From: Pseudomonadota bacterium
GTDB taxonomy: Bacteria > Myxococcota > Myxococcia > Myxococcales > Myxococcaceae
Length of the DNA: 64,000 bases
NCBI GenBank assembly: GCA_023423535.1
Contig: JAFAFL010000045.1
Span: forward strand, 34,454 to 98,453
Direction of reading: 5' to 3'
Below the pieces are notes generated by a model, which searched no databases, was not told the DNA's origin, and saw nothing but the letters and a program-made list of their open reading frames with translations. Below are positions 25,799 to 34,761 of this stretch, piece after piece. Each line of letters begins with the position of its first letter. Within the stretch, counting starts at the first letter, position 1. The position numbers and the translations under genes are program-made.

Positions 25799-26404
25799 GT
25801 GGCCCGCTTCGAGGACCTCCTCGCCGACTTCTTCTACCGGCCCGATGAGCCGGTCGGCGCGCTCTTCGATGCCGGGCTGCCGAGCGAGCAGGACGCATCT
25901 CAACCGATCGACGACGAGCCTCCGCGCGAGTTCCTCGCCTTCTCGCTGCAGGTCGAAGACCCGTCGAGAGCGGGCGGCACGCACGCGGAGACGTACGCGG
26001 TTCCGATCGAGCAGGTGCGCGAGATCGTGAAGGTGCCGCCGCTCACCGAGATCCCGCGCGCGACGAAGGATCTGCTCGGCGTAATCAACCTGCGCGGGGA
26101 GGTCTTGCCGGTCTACGACCTCAAGCTGCGGCTCGGGATCTCGGAGGCGCCGGCGCCGATCGCGGGACCGGACGCGGACCTGCGCGCCATCCCCAGGACC
26201 TCGCGCATCCTCATCGTGCACGACGAGCTCGGCGACGCGGGCGTGCTGGTGGACGCGGTGCACGAGGCGGTGAAGCTGCGCGCCTCCACCGTCGAAGCGC
26301 CCCCGCGAGGGCTCGGCCCGACGGACCGCGCGACGATCGCCGGCATCGGACGGCGGCGGGAGCAGCTCTTCATCCTTCTCGATCTCGCGCAGGCGCTCCC
26401 ATGA
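25799..26404 (+). CDS. cheW: CheW-like coupling protein (long form)
   Basis: CheW couples receptors to CheA. This 201-residue protein has a 40-residue N-terminal extension rich in acidic residues. It is followed by a CheW domain with Y-A-V-P-I-E-Q-V-R-E-I, G-V-I-N-L-R-G-E-V-L-P-V-Y-D-L and the final I-L-L-D strand. The GTG start is chosen because the upstream frame is antisense to the PilZ gene. Its end overlaps the next cheW by four bases (ATGA). Confidence 0.88.
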   Translation: MARFEDLLADFFYRPDEPVGALFDAGLPSEQDASQPIDDEPPREFLAFSLQVEDPSRAGGTHAETYAVPIEQVREIVKVPPLTEIPRATKDLLGVINLRGEVLPVYDLKLRLGISEAPAPIAGPDADLRAIPRTSRILIVHDELGDAGVLVDAVHEAVKLRASTVEAPPRGLGPTDRATIAGIGRRREQLFILLDLAQALP

Positions 26405-26868
26405 ACCCGACGACGCTCTCGAACGACGCCGTCCAGCTCTGCGCGTTCTACGTGGGCGGCACCGAATACGCGGTGGACATCATGCGCGTGGACGAGATCC
26501 TCCAGCCGCAGCGCGTGACGCCGCTTCCCGACGCGCCGCCGTGGATCGAGGGCGTGATGAACCTGCGCGGGCAGCTCGTGCCGGTGGTGGATCTGCGCAG
26601 CCGGCTCGGTGCGAAGGGAACGCCGCCACCGCGCTTGAAGCCGAAGTGGGTGGTCACGCTGGTGGGGCGCCGTCGCATCGCGCTCGCCGTGGATGGGGTG
26701 AGCGAGGTCGCGCGCGTCTCCCGTAACGCGCTGAGGCCACTGCCCTCGCTGGGACTTTCGCGAACCGAGGCCTCCCCGGTGATCGGCGGCTTCGGTCCGC
26801 CGGAGCGCGTGCGCCTGCTGCTCGATGTGAAGGCGCTGCTCCGGCATGACGCCCAGGGGACCCGCTGA
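26401..26868 (+). CDS. cheW: CheW-like coupling protein (short form)
   Basis: This second CheW domain protein has 155 residues. The signature is Y-A-V-D-I-M-R-V-D-E-I-L, then G-V-M-N-L-R-G-Q-L-V-P-V-V-D-L, then V-S-E-V at the third subdomain. It overlaps the previous cheW and abuts the HEAT gene, whose ATG follows directly after this stop. Two consecutive CheW paralogues suggest either two receptor classes or a CheW ring as found in chemosensory arrays; that is inference. Confidence 0.9.
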   Translation: MNPTTLSNDAVQLCAFYVGGTEYAVDIMRVDEILQPQRVTPLPDAPPWIEGVMNLRGQLVPVVDLRSRLGAKGTPPPRLKPKWVVTLVGRRRIALAVDGVSEVARVSRNALRPLPSLGLSRTEASPVIGGFGPPERVRLLLDVKALLRHDAQGTR

Positions 26869-28827
26869 ATGCTGCCGCACGATCCGGACGAAGAGCTCCG
26901 ATACCAGCGGCTGCAGGAGGTCTCTGCCGATGCGGCCGAACAGTTCCTCACCGCACTGCGCGATCCGAGCTGGCGCGTGCGTCGTCGCGCAGCGGAGCGG
27001 CTGGTGGAGCTTCCTCACACGGCGGAGCTCGTGTCCCGGTTGATCGCAGTGCTCGCAGCTCGTGACGAGACGGGCGCACGCAACGCGGCGGCGGAGGCGC
27101 TCGTCGGCATCGGCGCGGAAGCGGTCCCCGCTCTTCTCGCGCTGCTCGGGCATGCGGATCCGGACCAGCGCAAGTTCGCCGCGGACATCCTCGGGCTCAT
27201 CGGCCCGCGCGCAGGTGCACGACGCATGGCGCCTGTTGAAGAGGCACTGGCGGCGGCACTGGACGACGAGGACGCGAACGTGCGCGTGTCGGCGGCGGAG
27301 GCGCTCGGCCTCGTGGGAGATGCGCAGGCGGCGCCCGCACTACAGCGCGCCCTTCAGCGTGAGGATCTCCTGCTGCAGCTGGCGTCGCTCACCGCGCTGA
27401 CGCGTTTGAAGTCACCTCCGCCGCTGCAGGAGTTGATGCGGCTGATGCAGGCCGCGGCGCTTCGTCCCGTGTGTCTGCGGGCGCTCGGCCTCCTCGATGA
27501 TCCCGCTGCGCGAAGCGAGATCCTGCGCGCACTCGGCGACGAGACTCCGCGGGCTGTGTTCGAGGCCGCGCTCGCAGCCGTTTCGCTGACTCCAGAAACA
27601 CAGACCTCGCTGCAGCTCATGACGGCCTCGCAGCGCGATCGTCTCGTGCACGCCTTGTCGGACTCGGAGGACGAAGAGACCCGTCGCGGAGCGCTGCGGT
27701 GTCTGTCGCTGGCAGGCGATCCGCTGACGGCGCCCGCACTCGCGGAGGCCGCCGAGGACGATCGCCTGGCGGAGGACGCGCTCTCGGCGCTCTTGCGACT
27801 GGGGCCGGCCGGAGCCCGCGTGCTCGCCGAACGCATGGAGACGATGAGCGGTCCCTCACGGGTCGTCGCCGCGGAGGCGATTGTCCGCTGCGCCGATGCA
27901 TCGCTGCTGCCGGCGCTGCTCCGGATGCTCGAAAGCGCCGAGCCGGAGCTGCAGTCGGCGGCGGTCACTGCGCTCGGTCGCACCCGATCAGCGGAGGCGC
28001 TCGCTCCTCTGACGAACGCGTTGAGGGAGCCGGCCCTGTCCGTGCGCGCGGCGGCGGCGCTGGTACAGCTCGACGAGGTGGCCTCGGGTGAGGTGCGGCG
28101 CATCCTTCACGAGGCGGCCTCGCAGGAGGAGAACGCCGCCGCGCTGCACGCGTTGGTGGAGCTCGAAGGCCCGGCGACGCTGCCACTGCTCCGCACGGCG
28201 GCGAAGTCCGTGGATGCCCGGATGCGCGCGGCCGCAGCCAGGGCAACGGCGATGATCGGCGGCGAGTCGTCGACGGCGCTTCTTCGCACGCTGCTCTCGG
28301 ACGAGTCTTCGCAGGTGCGCGCAGCTGCGGCGCGTGCGGTGGGCCGGACGAAGGACGCCGACGTGGCGACGCTCCTCGGCCCGCTGCTCTCGGACGAGGA
28401 TGAGGACCCCTCGATCCAGGAAGCCGCGCTCGAAGCAGCAGGTGAGGCGGCGCCTCCCGAACTCCTGCCACGCCTGCGCGAGTTGGCAGGGTCTCCTCGC
28501 GCCGCGCTGGCCATCGGTGCGCTGAAGGCGCTCTCGCGAATGAAGGGACTCGCTGGAGACGTGCTGTTGCGCGCGGCCGATCACCCGGAGCCGGAGGTCG
28601 TGCGCGAGGCGCTGGTGCTCGGCGCGGCGCAGCCCGAAGCGGTGGCGATCGCGCGGCGCCTCCTTGCGCACGGACGTTGGGAGCTGCGTGTCGCGGCGGC
28701 GCGGGTGCTGGGAGACAGCGGAGGCGCAGCAGACCTGCCGCGTGTGACAGAGGCGCTGGAGCGGGAAGGCGATCCACTCGTGCGCGACGCGCTGGAGCAG
28801 GCGCGGGTGCAGCTCGGGCGGAGGTGA
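26869..28827 (+). CDS. HEAT-repeat protein of the chemosensory operon
   Basis: The 652-residue protein is built almost entirely of HEAT/PBS-lyase-type helical repeats, with the recurrent pattern D-x-x-V-R-x-A-A-A-x-A-L-G and D-E-D-x-x-V-R. There is no signal peptide, so it should be cytoplasmic. It starts on the base after the cheW stop and precedes cheR by 6 bases, so it belongs to the operon. HEAT proteins occur in some myxobacterial che operons (for example Cpc7 in M. xanthus Che7), where they bind other cluster proteins. A scaffold role here is inferred. Confidence 0.85.
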   Translation: MLPHDPDEELRYQRLQEVSADAAEQFLTALRDPSWRVRRRAAERLVELPHTAELVSRLIAVLAARDETGARNAAAEALVGIGAEAVPALLALLGHADPDQRKFAADILGLIGPRAGARRMAPVEEALAAALDDEDANVRVSAAEALGLVGDAQAAPALQRALQREDLLLQLASLTALTRLKSPPPLQELMRLMQAAALRPVCLRALGLLDDPAARSEILRALGDETPRAVFEAALAAVSLTPETQTSLQLMTASQRDRLVHALSDSEDEETRRGALRCLSLAGDPLTAPALAEAAEDDRLAEDALSALLRLGPAGARVLAERMETMSGPSRVVAAEAIVRCADASLLPALLRMLESAEPELQSAAVTALGRTRSAEALAPLTNALREPALSVRAAAALVQLDEVASGEVRRILHEAASQEENAAALHALVELEGPATLPLLRTAAKSVDARMRAAAARATAMIGGESSTALLRTLLSDESSQVRAAAARAVGRTKDADVATLLGPLLSDEDEDPSIQEAALEAAGEAAPPELLPRLRELAGSPRAALAIGALKALSRMKGLAGDVLLRAADHPEPEVVREALVLGAAQPEAVAIARRLLAHGRWELRVAAARVLGDSGGAADLPRVTEALEREGDPLVRDALEQARVQLGRR

Positions 28828-28833
28828 TCTCGC

Positions 28834-29739
28834 GTGGCCCCGTTCGAGGACAACCGGCCGGGGATGGACGCCGAGACCTTCCGGCGGCTGCGCGACCTCG
28901 TGTACGACCACTGCGGCATCCTCATCCGCGACGACATGAAGTTCGTGATGGAGCGCCGGCTGTGGCCGCGCGCCGAGGCGCTCGGGCTCGGAGACTTCGC
29001 GGCGTACGACCGGTTCCTCCGCTTCGACCCGACGCGCAAGGCGGAGCTCGAGCTCGCCGTCGAAGCGCTCACCACGCACGAGACCTACTTCTTCCGCGAG
29101 CCCATCCAGCTCGAGGCCTTCAGCGAAGAGCTTCTGCCACAGCTCGCCCAACGCAACGCCGCGTCCCGTCGGCTGCGCATCTGGAGCGCGGGCTGTTCGT
29201 CGGGAGAAGAGGCCTACACGATCGCGATGCTCGTGCACGCGTCCGGTCTCTTCGCGGGCTGGGACGTCGAGGTGTACGGCACCGACATCAGCCGCCGCGT
29301 GCTCGCCACCGCGCGCAGGGCGGAGTACGGACCATCGTCGTTGCGCGCCACGTCCGAGCGAGACCGTCAGCGCTTCTTCGAGCCCGTCGAGGGCCCATCC
29401 ACGGCCACGCCCCCTTTGGCTTCCACGTCCGCGCGTCTGCGCGTCCGTCCGGAGCTCCGGGCGCTGGTCTCCTTCGGCCACCTGAACCTGCTCGACCGCG
29501 AGATGGGAGGGCTCGTCGCGCGGATGGACGCCGTCTTCTGCCGCAACGTGTTGATCTACTTCGATCTTCCGGCGCGCCGCCGCGTGCTCTCGCTCTTCTA
29601 CGACCGGCTCGTGGAGGGCGGATTCCTTCTCCTCGGGCACTCGGAGAGTCTGCTCACGCTCGCGTCGGACTTCGAGCTGGTGCACCTGAAGAAGGACCTC
29701 GTGTACCGCCGCCCGCTTCGCACGAGGGCCACGCCATGA
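28834..29739 (+). CDS. cheR: Chemoreceptor methyltransferase CheR
   Basis: CheR methylates glutamates of chemoreceptors using S-adenosylmethionine, setting adaptation. The 301-residue protein has the N-terminal helical domain (about 1-85) and a Rossmann-type methyltransferase domain with T-T-H-E-T-Y-F-F-R-E, the SAM-binding W-S-A-G-C-S-S-G-E-E, and F-C-R-N-V-L-I-Y-F-D. The start is GTG. It overlaps cheB by four bases. Its presence implies methylated receptors encoded elsewhere. Confidence 0.95.
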   Translation: MAPFEDNRPGMDAETFRRLRDLVYDHCGILIRDDMKFVMERRLWPRAEALGLGDFAAYDRFLRFDPTRKAELELAVEALTTHETYFFREPIQLEAFSEELLPQLAQRNAASRRLRIWSAGCSSGEEAYTIAMLVHASGLFAGWDVEVYGTDISRRVLATARRAEYGPSSLRATSERDRQRFFEPVEGPSTATPPLASTSARLRVRPELRALVSFGHLNLLDREMGGLVARMDAVFCRNVLIYFDLPARRRVLSLFYDRLVEGGFLLLGHSESLLTLASDFELVHLKKDLVYRRPLRTRATP

Positions 29740-30812
29740 CGCGCGCGCCTCGCCAGACGCCGAAGGTCCGCGTGCTGATCGTGGACGACTCGCCGGGCAA
29801 CCGGCGGACGCTGACGCTGCTGCTCGAGTCGTCGCCGGACATCGAGGTGGTGGGCCGCGCGAGCGACGGCGAAGAAGGGCTGAAGCAGGCGAACGCGCTG
29901 CGTCCGGACGTGATCACGCTCGACCTCGAGATGCCGAAGCTCGACGGGTTCGCGTTCCTCCGGCTGCTGATGGCGAACGTGCCCACGCCGGTGATCGTGA
30001 TCTCCTCGTACGCGCACCGCTCGGACGTGTTCAAGGCGCTGGACCTCGGTGCGTTCGACTTCATCGCCAAGCCCTCGCGCACGGGGAAGGACGAGCTCGA
30101 TCGCCTGCGACGCGAGCTGCTGGAGAAGGTCCGCTCGGTGCGCCTCGTGCGGCCCGATGCACGACGTTCCCTCACGCCGCCCCCGTCGCCCGCCGCGCTG
30201 CGAAAGCCGGTCGCCGAACCGCCGCCGATGATCGTCGCGGTGGGTGCCTCGACCGGTGGACCTCCCGCGGTGCAGCGCATCCTCGAGAGCGTCCCGCCCG
30301 ATTCTCCGCTCTGCCTGCTCGTGTCGCAGCACATGCCGCCGCGCTTCACGACCGCCTTCGCCGAGCGGCTCGATCGCACCGGCGCGTGGACGGTGACCGA
30401 GGCTGCGTCAGGAGACGTGCCCGCGCGCGGCCGAGCGTTCATCTGTCCCGGTGGCTTCAGCCTCCAGCTCCTTCGCAACGGGAAGGGGACGCTGGAGCTG
30501 GAGGTCGTCCCGCCCGCGGCGCAGGACAAGCACGCGCCGTCGGTGGACCGGCTCTTCGAGAGCGCCGCGCGGGTGCTCGGGAGCGAGTCGCTCGGCATCG
30601 TGCTCACCGGCATGGGCGCGGACGGCGCCGAAGGCTGTCGAGCGCTCCGTAAAGCGGGCGGCCAGGCGTGGGCGGAGTCGGAGAAGACCGCGGTGATCTA
30701 CGGCATGCCGCGCGAGGCCATCGCCACCGGCGCGGTGCAGCGAGTGCTCGCGCTCGACGAGGTCGGTCCGGCGCTCGCCGCCGAAGCGCAGAAGCGGCGC
30801 AACCGCGGTTGA
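29736..30812 (+). CDS. cheB: Chemoreceptor methylesterase/deamidase CheB
   Basis: CheB removes receptor methyl groups when phosphorylated. The 358-residue protein has a receiver domain with phospho-acceptor Asp63 (L-D-L-E-M-P), a Pro-rich linker (about 145-165), and the esterase domain with Ser172 (G-A-S-T-G-G-P), His199 (S-Q-H-M-P-P-R) and Asp296 (M-G-A-D-G-A-E-G). The ATG overlaps the cheR stop. It forms the adaptation pair with the upstream cheR. Confidence 0.96.
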   Translation: MTRAPRQTPKVRVLIVDDSPGNRRTLTLLLESSPDIEVVGRASDGEEGLKQANALRPDVITLDLEMPKLDGFAFLRLLMANVPTPVIVISSYAHRSDVFKALDLGAFDFIAKPSRTGKDELDRLRRELLEKVRSVRLVRPDARRSLTPPPSPAALRKPVAEPPPMIVAVGASTGGPPAVQRILESVPPDSPLCLLVSQHMPPRFTTAFAERLDRTGAWTVTEAASGDVPARGRAFICPGGFSLQLLRNGKGTLELEVVPPAAQDKHAPSVDRLFESAARVLGSESLGIVLTGMGADGAEGCRALRKAGGQAWAESEKTAVIYGMPREAIATGAVQRVLALDEVGPALAAEAQKRRNRG

Positions 30813-30830
30813 AGCGGTAGGGTAGGCCGC

Positions 30831-31223
30831 ATGGCTCAGCTTCGCGCGCTCGTGGTGGATGACTCGGATGCCATGCGGCGCAACCTCATCGCCGCGCTCC
30901 GCCGGATGGGGCGCTTCAGCATCGACGAGGCGCAGGACGGCGTGGACGCGCTCAAGCTCCTCGCGCAGACGACCTACGATCTCGTGCTCACCGACATCAA
31001 CATGCCGAGGATGGACGGCCTCAAGCTGGTGAACCACATCCGGCAGTCCGCGGCCAACGGCTCGGTGCCCATCGTGGTCATCACCACCGAGAACGCGCAG
31101 GAGGATCGCCAGCGCGCGATGACGCTCGGCGCGACCGCGTACCTCGTGAAGCCGGTTCAGGCGAAGGACGTGGTGCAGACGGTGTCCGACCTGCTCGGGC
31201 TGCAGCCGGCGGCGGCCGAGTGA
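30831..31223 (+). CDS. cheY: CheY-like response regulator
   Basis: This 130-residue single receiver has the phospho-acceptor Asp55 (L-T-D-I-N-M-P-R-M-D-G), the Thr of I-T-T-E-N and Lys of Y-L-V-K-P-V. It closes the cheW-cheW-HEAT-cheR-cheB-cheY run and is the most likely phospho-output of this cluster. Its stop overlaps the start of the next exported-protein gene, so transcription may continue. Confidence 0.93.
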   Translation: MAQLRALVVDDSDAMRRNLIAALRRMGRFSIDEAQDGVDALKLLAQTTYDLVLTDINMPRMDGLKLVNHIRQSAANGSVPIVVITTENAQEDRQRAMTLGATAYLVKPVQAKDVVQTVSDLLGLQPAAAE

Positions 31224-33364
31224 TGCACCGCTCCGTCAGCGTCCTCACTCTCTCTGCGCTGATCGCCGTCACCGCGGCCAGCTCCGCACACGCATCAGCG
31301 CCCGTCACCGACGTGTGGCCCTCGAAGGTGCGGCGGCTGGAGGACGGAGGTCTCGAGTACACCTACGACCTCAAGCCGGTGAAGTCGCGCAAGGTCACGC
31401 TCGACTTCGGGCCGGACGCGGAGGAGGCGGACGCGGCGAAGTTCCTGCGCTCGCTGCCGGACTCGGTCACCGCACGCGTCGAGCTCGGCAAGTCGCGACT
31501 GCGCTTCCACGCCGCGGGAGGGCTGGAGGACGCGCCGCTCGCTCCTTCTTTCGCGCAGAGCTCGCAGGGTGTCTTCGCCGCGCCGGGGGTGGGCGCCCGC
31601 GGGCGAGACGTGAAGGTGCCGGCGCTGCATCCGGACGCACCGCACCCGCTCCCCTCGGCGGATCTGCTGCTGTGGCATCACCGGCAGGCGCAGGACGGCG
31701 CGTGGGCGGCGCTGCTGCTCGCGGCCCACGATGGCAACGTCGGCGTGTCGATGAACCGGCGCACGTTCCTGCAGCGCGTGCTCGAGCAGAGCCTTCACCG
31801 CGCGGCCACGCTCCAGGGCGATTCACGAGACGGCGCGCGAAGGCTGGCGGCGCGTCTGGCGGGTGTGATGGAGGCGACCGGTGCCCCCGGTGCCCGGCCG
31901 TGGCGGAGCGATCCGGAGCTGTGGACGAAGGTGCAGGAGGAGGCGCAGCTCCTCGCGCGCGCCGAGCCGCGCTTTCCCTCGACGCCGTGGCTGCAGTGGC
32001 GCGACTCGATGCGGAACCTGCCCCCGTTCGACCGCGCGGTGCAGCGGCCCTTCGAGAACACGCGCATCGGCGCGGCGGCGGTGCTCACCTTCCTCGCGAT
32101 CCTCGAGCGTGACGGCGAGCTGCAGACCGCGTGGGCCGAGCACCGGCGCCTCCGCGACCGGCTCTTCGGCCAGCCCACCAGTGAGCTCATCGCCTGGTAT
32201 CGCGGCGCGCTGGGCGACGGCACGGCGGACGCGGCGCTGGAGGATCTCTCGCCGTTCCTCGCGCGCATGCCGCGGGAGCTGGTCGAGTCGGAGGTCACCG
32301 CGCCGCTGATCGCGAAGCCCCACACGCCGCTGACGCGCTTCCTCGCCGCGCTCGAAGGCCCCGAGCAGCTGCACGGCGTGGAGGAGCTGACCGTCGCGCT
32401 CCAGGACGGACGGGTGCGCTTCGACGCGGGCGCGGACAAGCCGTGGTGGCAGGCGAAGGACGCGTGGGCGCAGGCGCTGGTCGCGGCCACCGAGGACGAG
32501 CGGCTCGGCTCCACGCCCGACTACCGGCAGCGGCTCGCGCGCACGATGCAGGCGCTGCTCGGCGCGCACGACGAGATCCGAGGCGGTGAGTCGTGGCTCG
32601 AGGACGACGCGCAGGCGCAGGGGCAGCCGCGAACGACGGTGCAACGGGCTTCGACGAACACGGAGCCGCGCAACGGCTTCCGGATCCGCCTGATGGTCCC
32701 GCCGCACCTCGAGCTCGAGCCCCTCCCGGAGGTGTACGCGGAGATCGCGCGCGGCTGGCAGAGGCTCGCGGCGGCGGCGAAGGAGCAGGGGAGGGCGGCG
32801 TCGCTGAAGGGGCTCGCGCCCAACGGTGGTCAACGGAGCTTGACGATCGCGGCCGAGGCGCAGCGGATGGGCGCGCTCTTCTCCGGGCTCGCAATCGTCG
32901 CGCGTGTGGCGCTCGGTGAGGAGGCGCCGGCGAACGACGCGGACCGCAAGCTGATGCGCGAAGCCACAACCTTCCTCGCGCGCTGGCGCACGATGCCGGA
33001 GCTCCGCGCCGACGCGCGCTATCTGCTGCCGGTGGGCGAGGCGATGGATCCGGGGACCTTCGTGCACTCCGGCGTGCTGGGCATCGGCCGGCGCGAGCTG
33101 GAGGTGCGCTTCGAGACCGCGCCGCAGGTGGAGCTGAAGAGCGCCGGACGCGCGATCGATCTCGACGCCGTCTTTGAACTCCACGCGCGCGCGGTGCAGC
33201 GCTACCAGTTGCCGGTGCTCGCGACCGGAGCGGTCACCGTCGGACGGGTGGAGCCGCTCGAGTCGAAGGTGCTGCGCGAGGTCGCGGATCGGGAGAAGAA
33301 GCGCGACGCGATTGAAGCCGCGCTGCCGGGGACGCTGGTGCGTTCACTCCAGCAGGTGCACTGA
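31223..33364 (+). CDS. Large exported protein of unknown function
   Basis: The gene encodes about 713 residues with a cleavable signal peptide (L-S-A-L-I-A-V-T-A-A-S-S-A-H-A). I do not recognise a domain. The mature protein is largely helical by eye, with many Ala, Leu and Arg residues and a L-E-L-E-P-L-P-E-V-Y-A-E-I-A-R-G-W segment. This is reminiscent of DUF3160-type exported proteins, but the match is weak. The ATG at 31223 overlaps the cheY stop; a GTG at 31220 is equally placed. Confidence 0.65.
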   Translation: MHRSVSVLTLSALIAVTAASSAHASAPVTDVWPSKVRRLEDGGLEYTYDLKPVKSRKVTLDFGPDAEEADAAKFLRSLPDSVTARVELGKSRLRFHAAGGLEDAPLAPSFAQSSQGVFAAPGVGARGRDVKVPALHPDAPHPLPSADLLLWHHRQAQDGAWAALLLAAHDGNVGVSMNRRTFLQRVLEQSLHRAATLQGDSRDGARRLAARLAGVMEATGAPGARPWRSDPELWTKVQEEAQLLARAEPRFPSTPWLQWRDSMRNLPPFDRAVQRPFENTRIGAAAVLTFLAILERDGELQTAWAEHRRLRDRLFGQPTSELIAWYRGALGDGTADAALEDLSPFLARMPRELVESEVTAPLIAKPHTPLTRFLAALEGPEQLHGVEELTVALQDGRVRFDAGADKPWWQAKDAWAQALVAATEDERLGSTPDYRQRLARTMQALLGAHDEIRGGESWLEDDAQAQGQPRTTVQRASTNTEPRNGFRIRLMVPPHLELEPLPEVYAEIARGWQRLAAAAKEQGRAASLKGLAPNGGQRSLTIAAEAQRMGALFSGLAIVARVALGEEAPANDADRKLMREATTFLARWRTMPELRADARYLLPVGEAMDPGTFVHSGVLGIGRRELEVRFETAPQVELKSAGRAIDLDAVFELHARAVQRYQLPVLATGAVTVGRVEPLESKVLREVADREKKRDAIEAALPGTLVRSLQQVH

Positions 33365-33366
33365 AC

Positions 33367-33383
33367 GCCACGCCTTGCGTGGC
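33367..33383. terminator. Bidirectional hairpin terminator
   Basis: GCCACGC (33367-33373) and GCGTGGC (33377-33383) form a perfect 7-bp stem with a 3-base CTT loop, in the 27-base gap between convergent stop codons. Position and symmetry suggest it ends both transcripts, although no T-run follows. Confidence 0.55.
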
Positions 33384-33391
33384 ACATCCGC

Positions 33392-34552
33392 TCAGCGGCA
33401 GTCCGCGCGCCGGTACTCCACGCCCGCCTCGGTGCGGTACGCGTAGAGGACGCCGCCCTCGTTCTGGATCGCGAAGTCGCGGAAGGACTCCTCGGGGAGC
33501 GTCGTCGCCGGAAGCTCCGCCTGACCGAGCGGCGCGCCGTCCTCTCCTCGCAGGCAGACCAGTCGCACGTTGAAGCGCGAGGCCTCGTCGGCAGTCGCTC
33601 CCGGCAGCTCCACCAGCAGGCCCACGTACACCACGCCCTGCAGGTCCGTATCGAGCGCGAGGATCGCCAGCAGCGGCACGCCCAGCTGCAGCTCGCGCGT
33701 ATAGAGGTGGTCCTGCTCGGGCCGCGAGATCGCGTTGACGTAGAGCCTCCCGCCCGCCGCGTCGATGAGGCCGGCGTTGAGGAAGAACTTCCCGTTGCGG
33801 CTCGGCCGGCCGGGGATCTCCGGACGCTCGGAATCGGGGCGTCCCTGCGTGTCTCCGACCTTCACCAGCGCGCCGTGCTCGCGCTCCAGGTACACGTCCT
33901 CGCCGTCGATGAAGAGTCCGGTCACGCCGCCCGGCTCGTCGATCCCGCGACCTGCGACGGGCAATTCGCCGAGCAGCTTTCCGGTCTCGTCGTGGATCGC
34001 CACCGTCCGGTCCGCCAGCCTGTCCAGCACCGCGAGCGTGCCGTCCTGCGCCACCGCCACGTCCTGCGCCGCGCGCACCGTGAGCGGCACCTCATCCTTC
34101 ACCGCACCGTCTTCACCGAGCCGCAAGAGCCGCCCGTTCACCTGATCGAGCACCACCGCGCGGCCCTGCGCATCCACCGCGAAGCTCATCGGGCCTTCGG
34201 GGTTCGCCTCCTCCGGACGATCCCTTCCGAGGTTCTCGCTCCCCGAGCCCCACCCGAACTTCGCGAACACGCCGCTGTCGCGACGAGCGGGCGCGGCCTT
34301 CACCTGCGAGGCACCGCTGCTCGTCGCCGTCAGGCTCGAACGCGGGCCGCCGGAAGCGTTCGCCGCGAGATCGTCTCCACCGGCCCGCGAGGTGACGCCA
34401 TCGACGTCTCTTGCGCCCGCCGTCTCCGAAGGCGCAGCCTCCGACTGCCGCGACGACCAGAACACGCTCACGAGGAACAGCACCGCGAGCGCCGCGACGA
34501 GCCCGACCACTGCCTTCACCCGCCGCCCGCCCTCTGCCGAACGCTGCGTCAT
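33392..34552 (-). CDS. Membrane-anchored NHL/propeller-like protein
   Basis: The 386-residue protein has one N-terminal membrane helix (about residues 13-32, V-V-G-L-V-A-A-L-A-V-L-F-L-V-S-V-F) preceded by basic residues, so it is anchored with its body outside the cytoplasm. A Ser/Gly/Ala-rich linker leads to repeats such as F-A-V-D-A-Q-G-R-A-V-V-L-D-Q-V-N-G-R-L-L-R and V-A-Q-D-G-T-L-A-V-L-D-R, which look like NHL-type beta-propeller blades. The ATG at 34552 is preferred to GTG at 34573. No function is assigned. Confidence 0.65.
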   Translation of the reverse strand: MTQRSAEGGRRVKAVVGLVAALAVLFLVSVFWSSRQSEAAPSETAGARDVDGVTSRAGGDDLAANASGGPRSSLTATSSGASQVKAAPARRDSGVFAKFGWGSGSENLGRDRPEEANPEGPMSFAVDAQGRAVVLDQVNGRLLRLGEDGAVKDEVPLTVRAAQDVAVAQDGTLAVLDRLADRTVAIHDETGKLLGELPVAGRGIDEPGGVTGLFIDGEDVYLEREHGALVKVGDTQGRPDSERPEIPGRPSRNGKFFLNAGLIDAAGGRLYVNAISRPEQDHLYTRELQLGVPLLAILALDTDLQGVVYVGLLVELPGATADEASRFNVRLVCLRGEDGAPLGQAELPATTLPEESFRDFAIQNEGGVLYAYRTEAGVEYRRADCR

Positions 34553-34761
34553 CCGCGGCAGAGAACCACGCACGGCGACGGGTCGCCAACGTCCGTCCAG
34601 AAGTCACCATCCGTGGGGCGCTGTCGCCGAAAAGGTCGGTGGGTGTCCTGAAGTCACGCACACGCACGCAGGTCGAACGTGAATGCCCGTTACACCCAAG
34701 GGGCAAAATACAGCTGGTACGCATTTCGCTCATGGCCCCGCGCGACTCACGGAGGCTGCAC

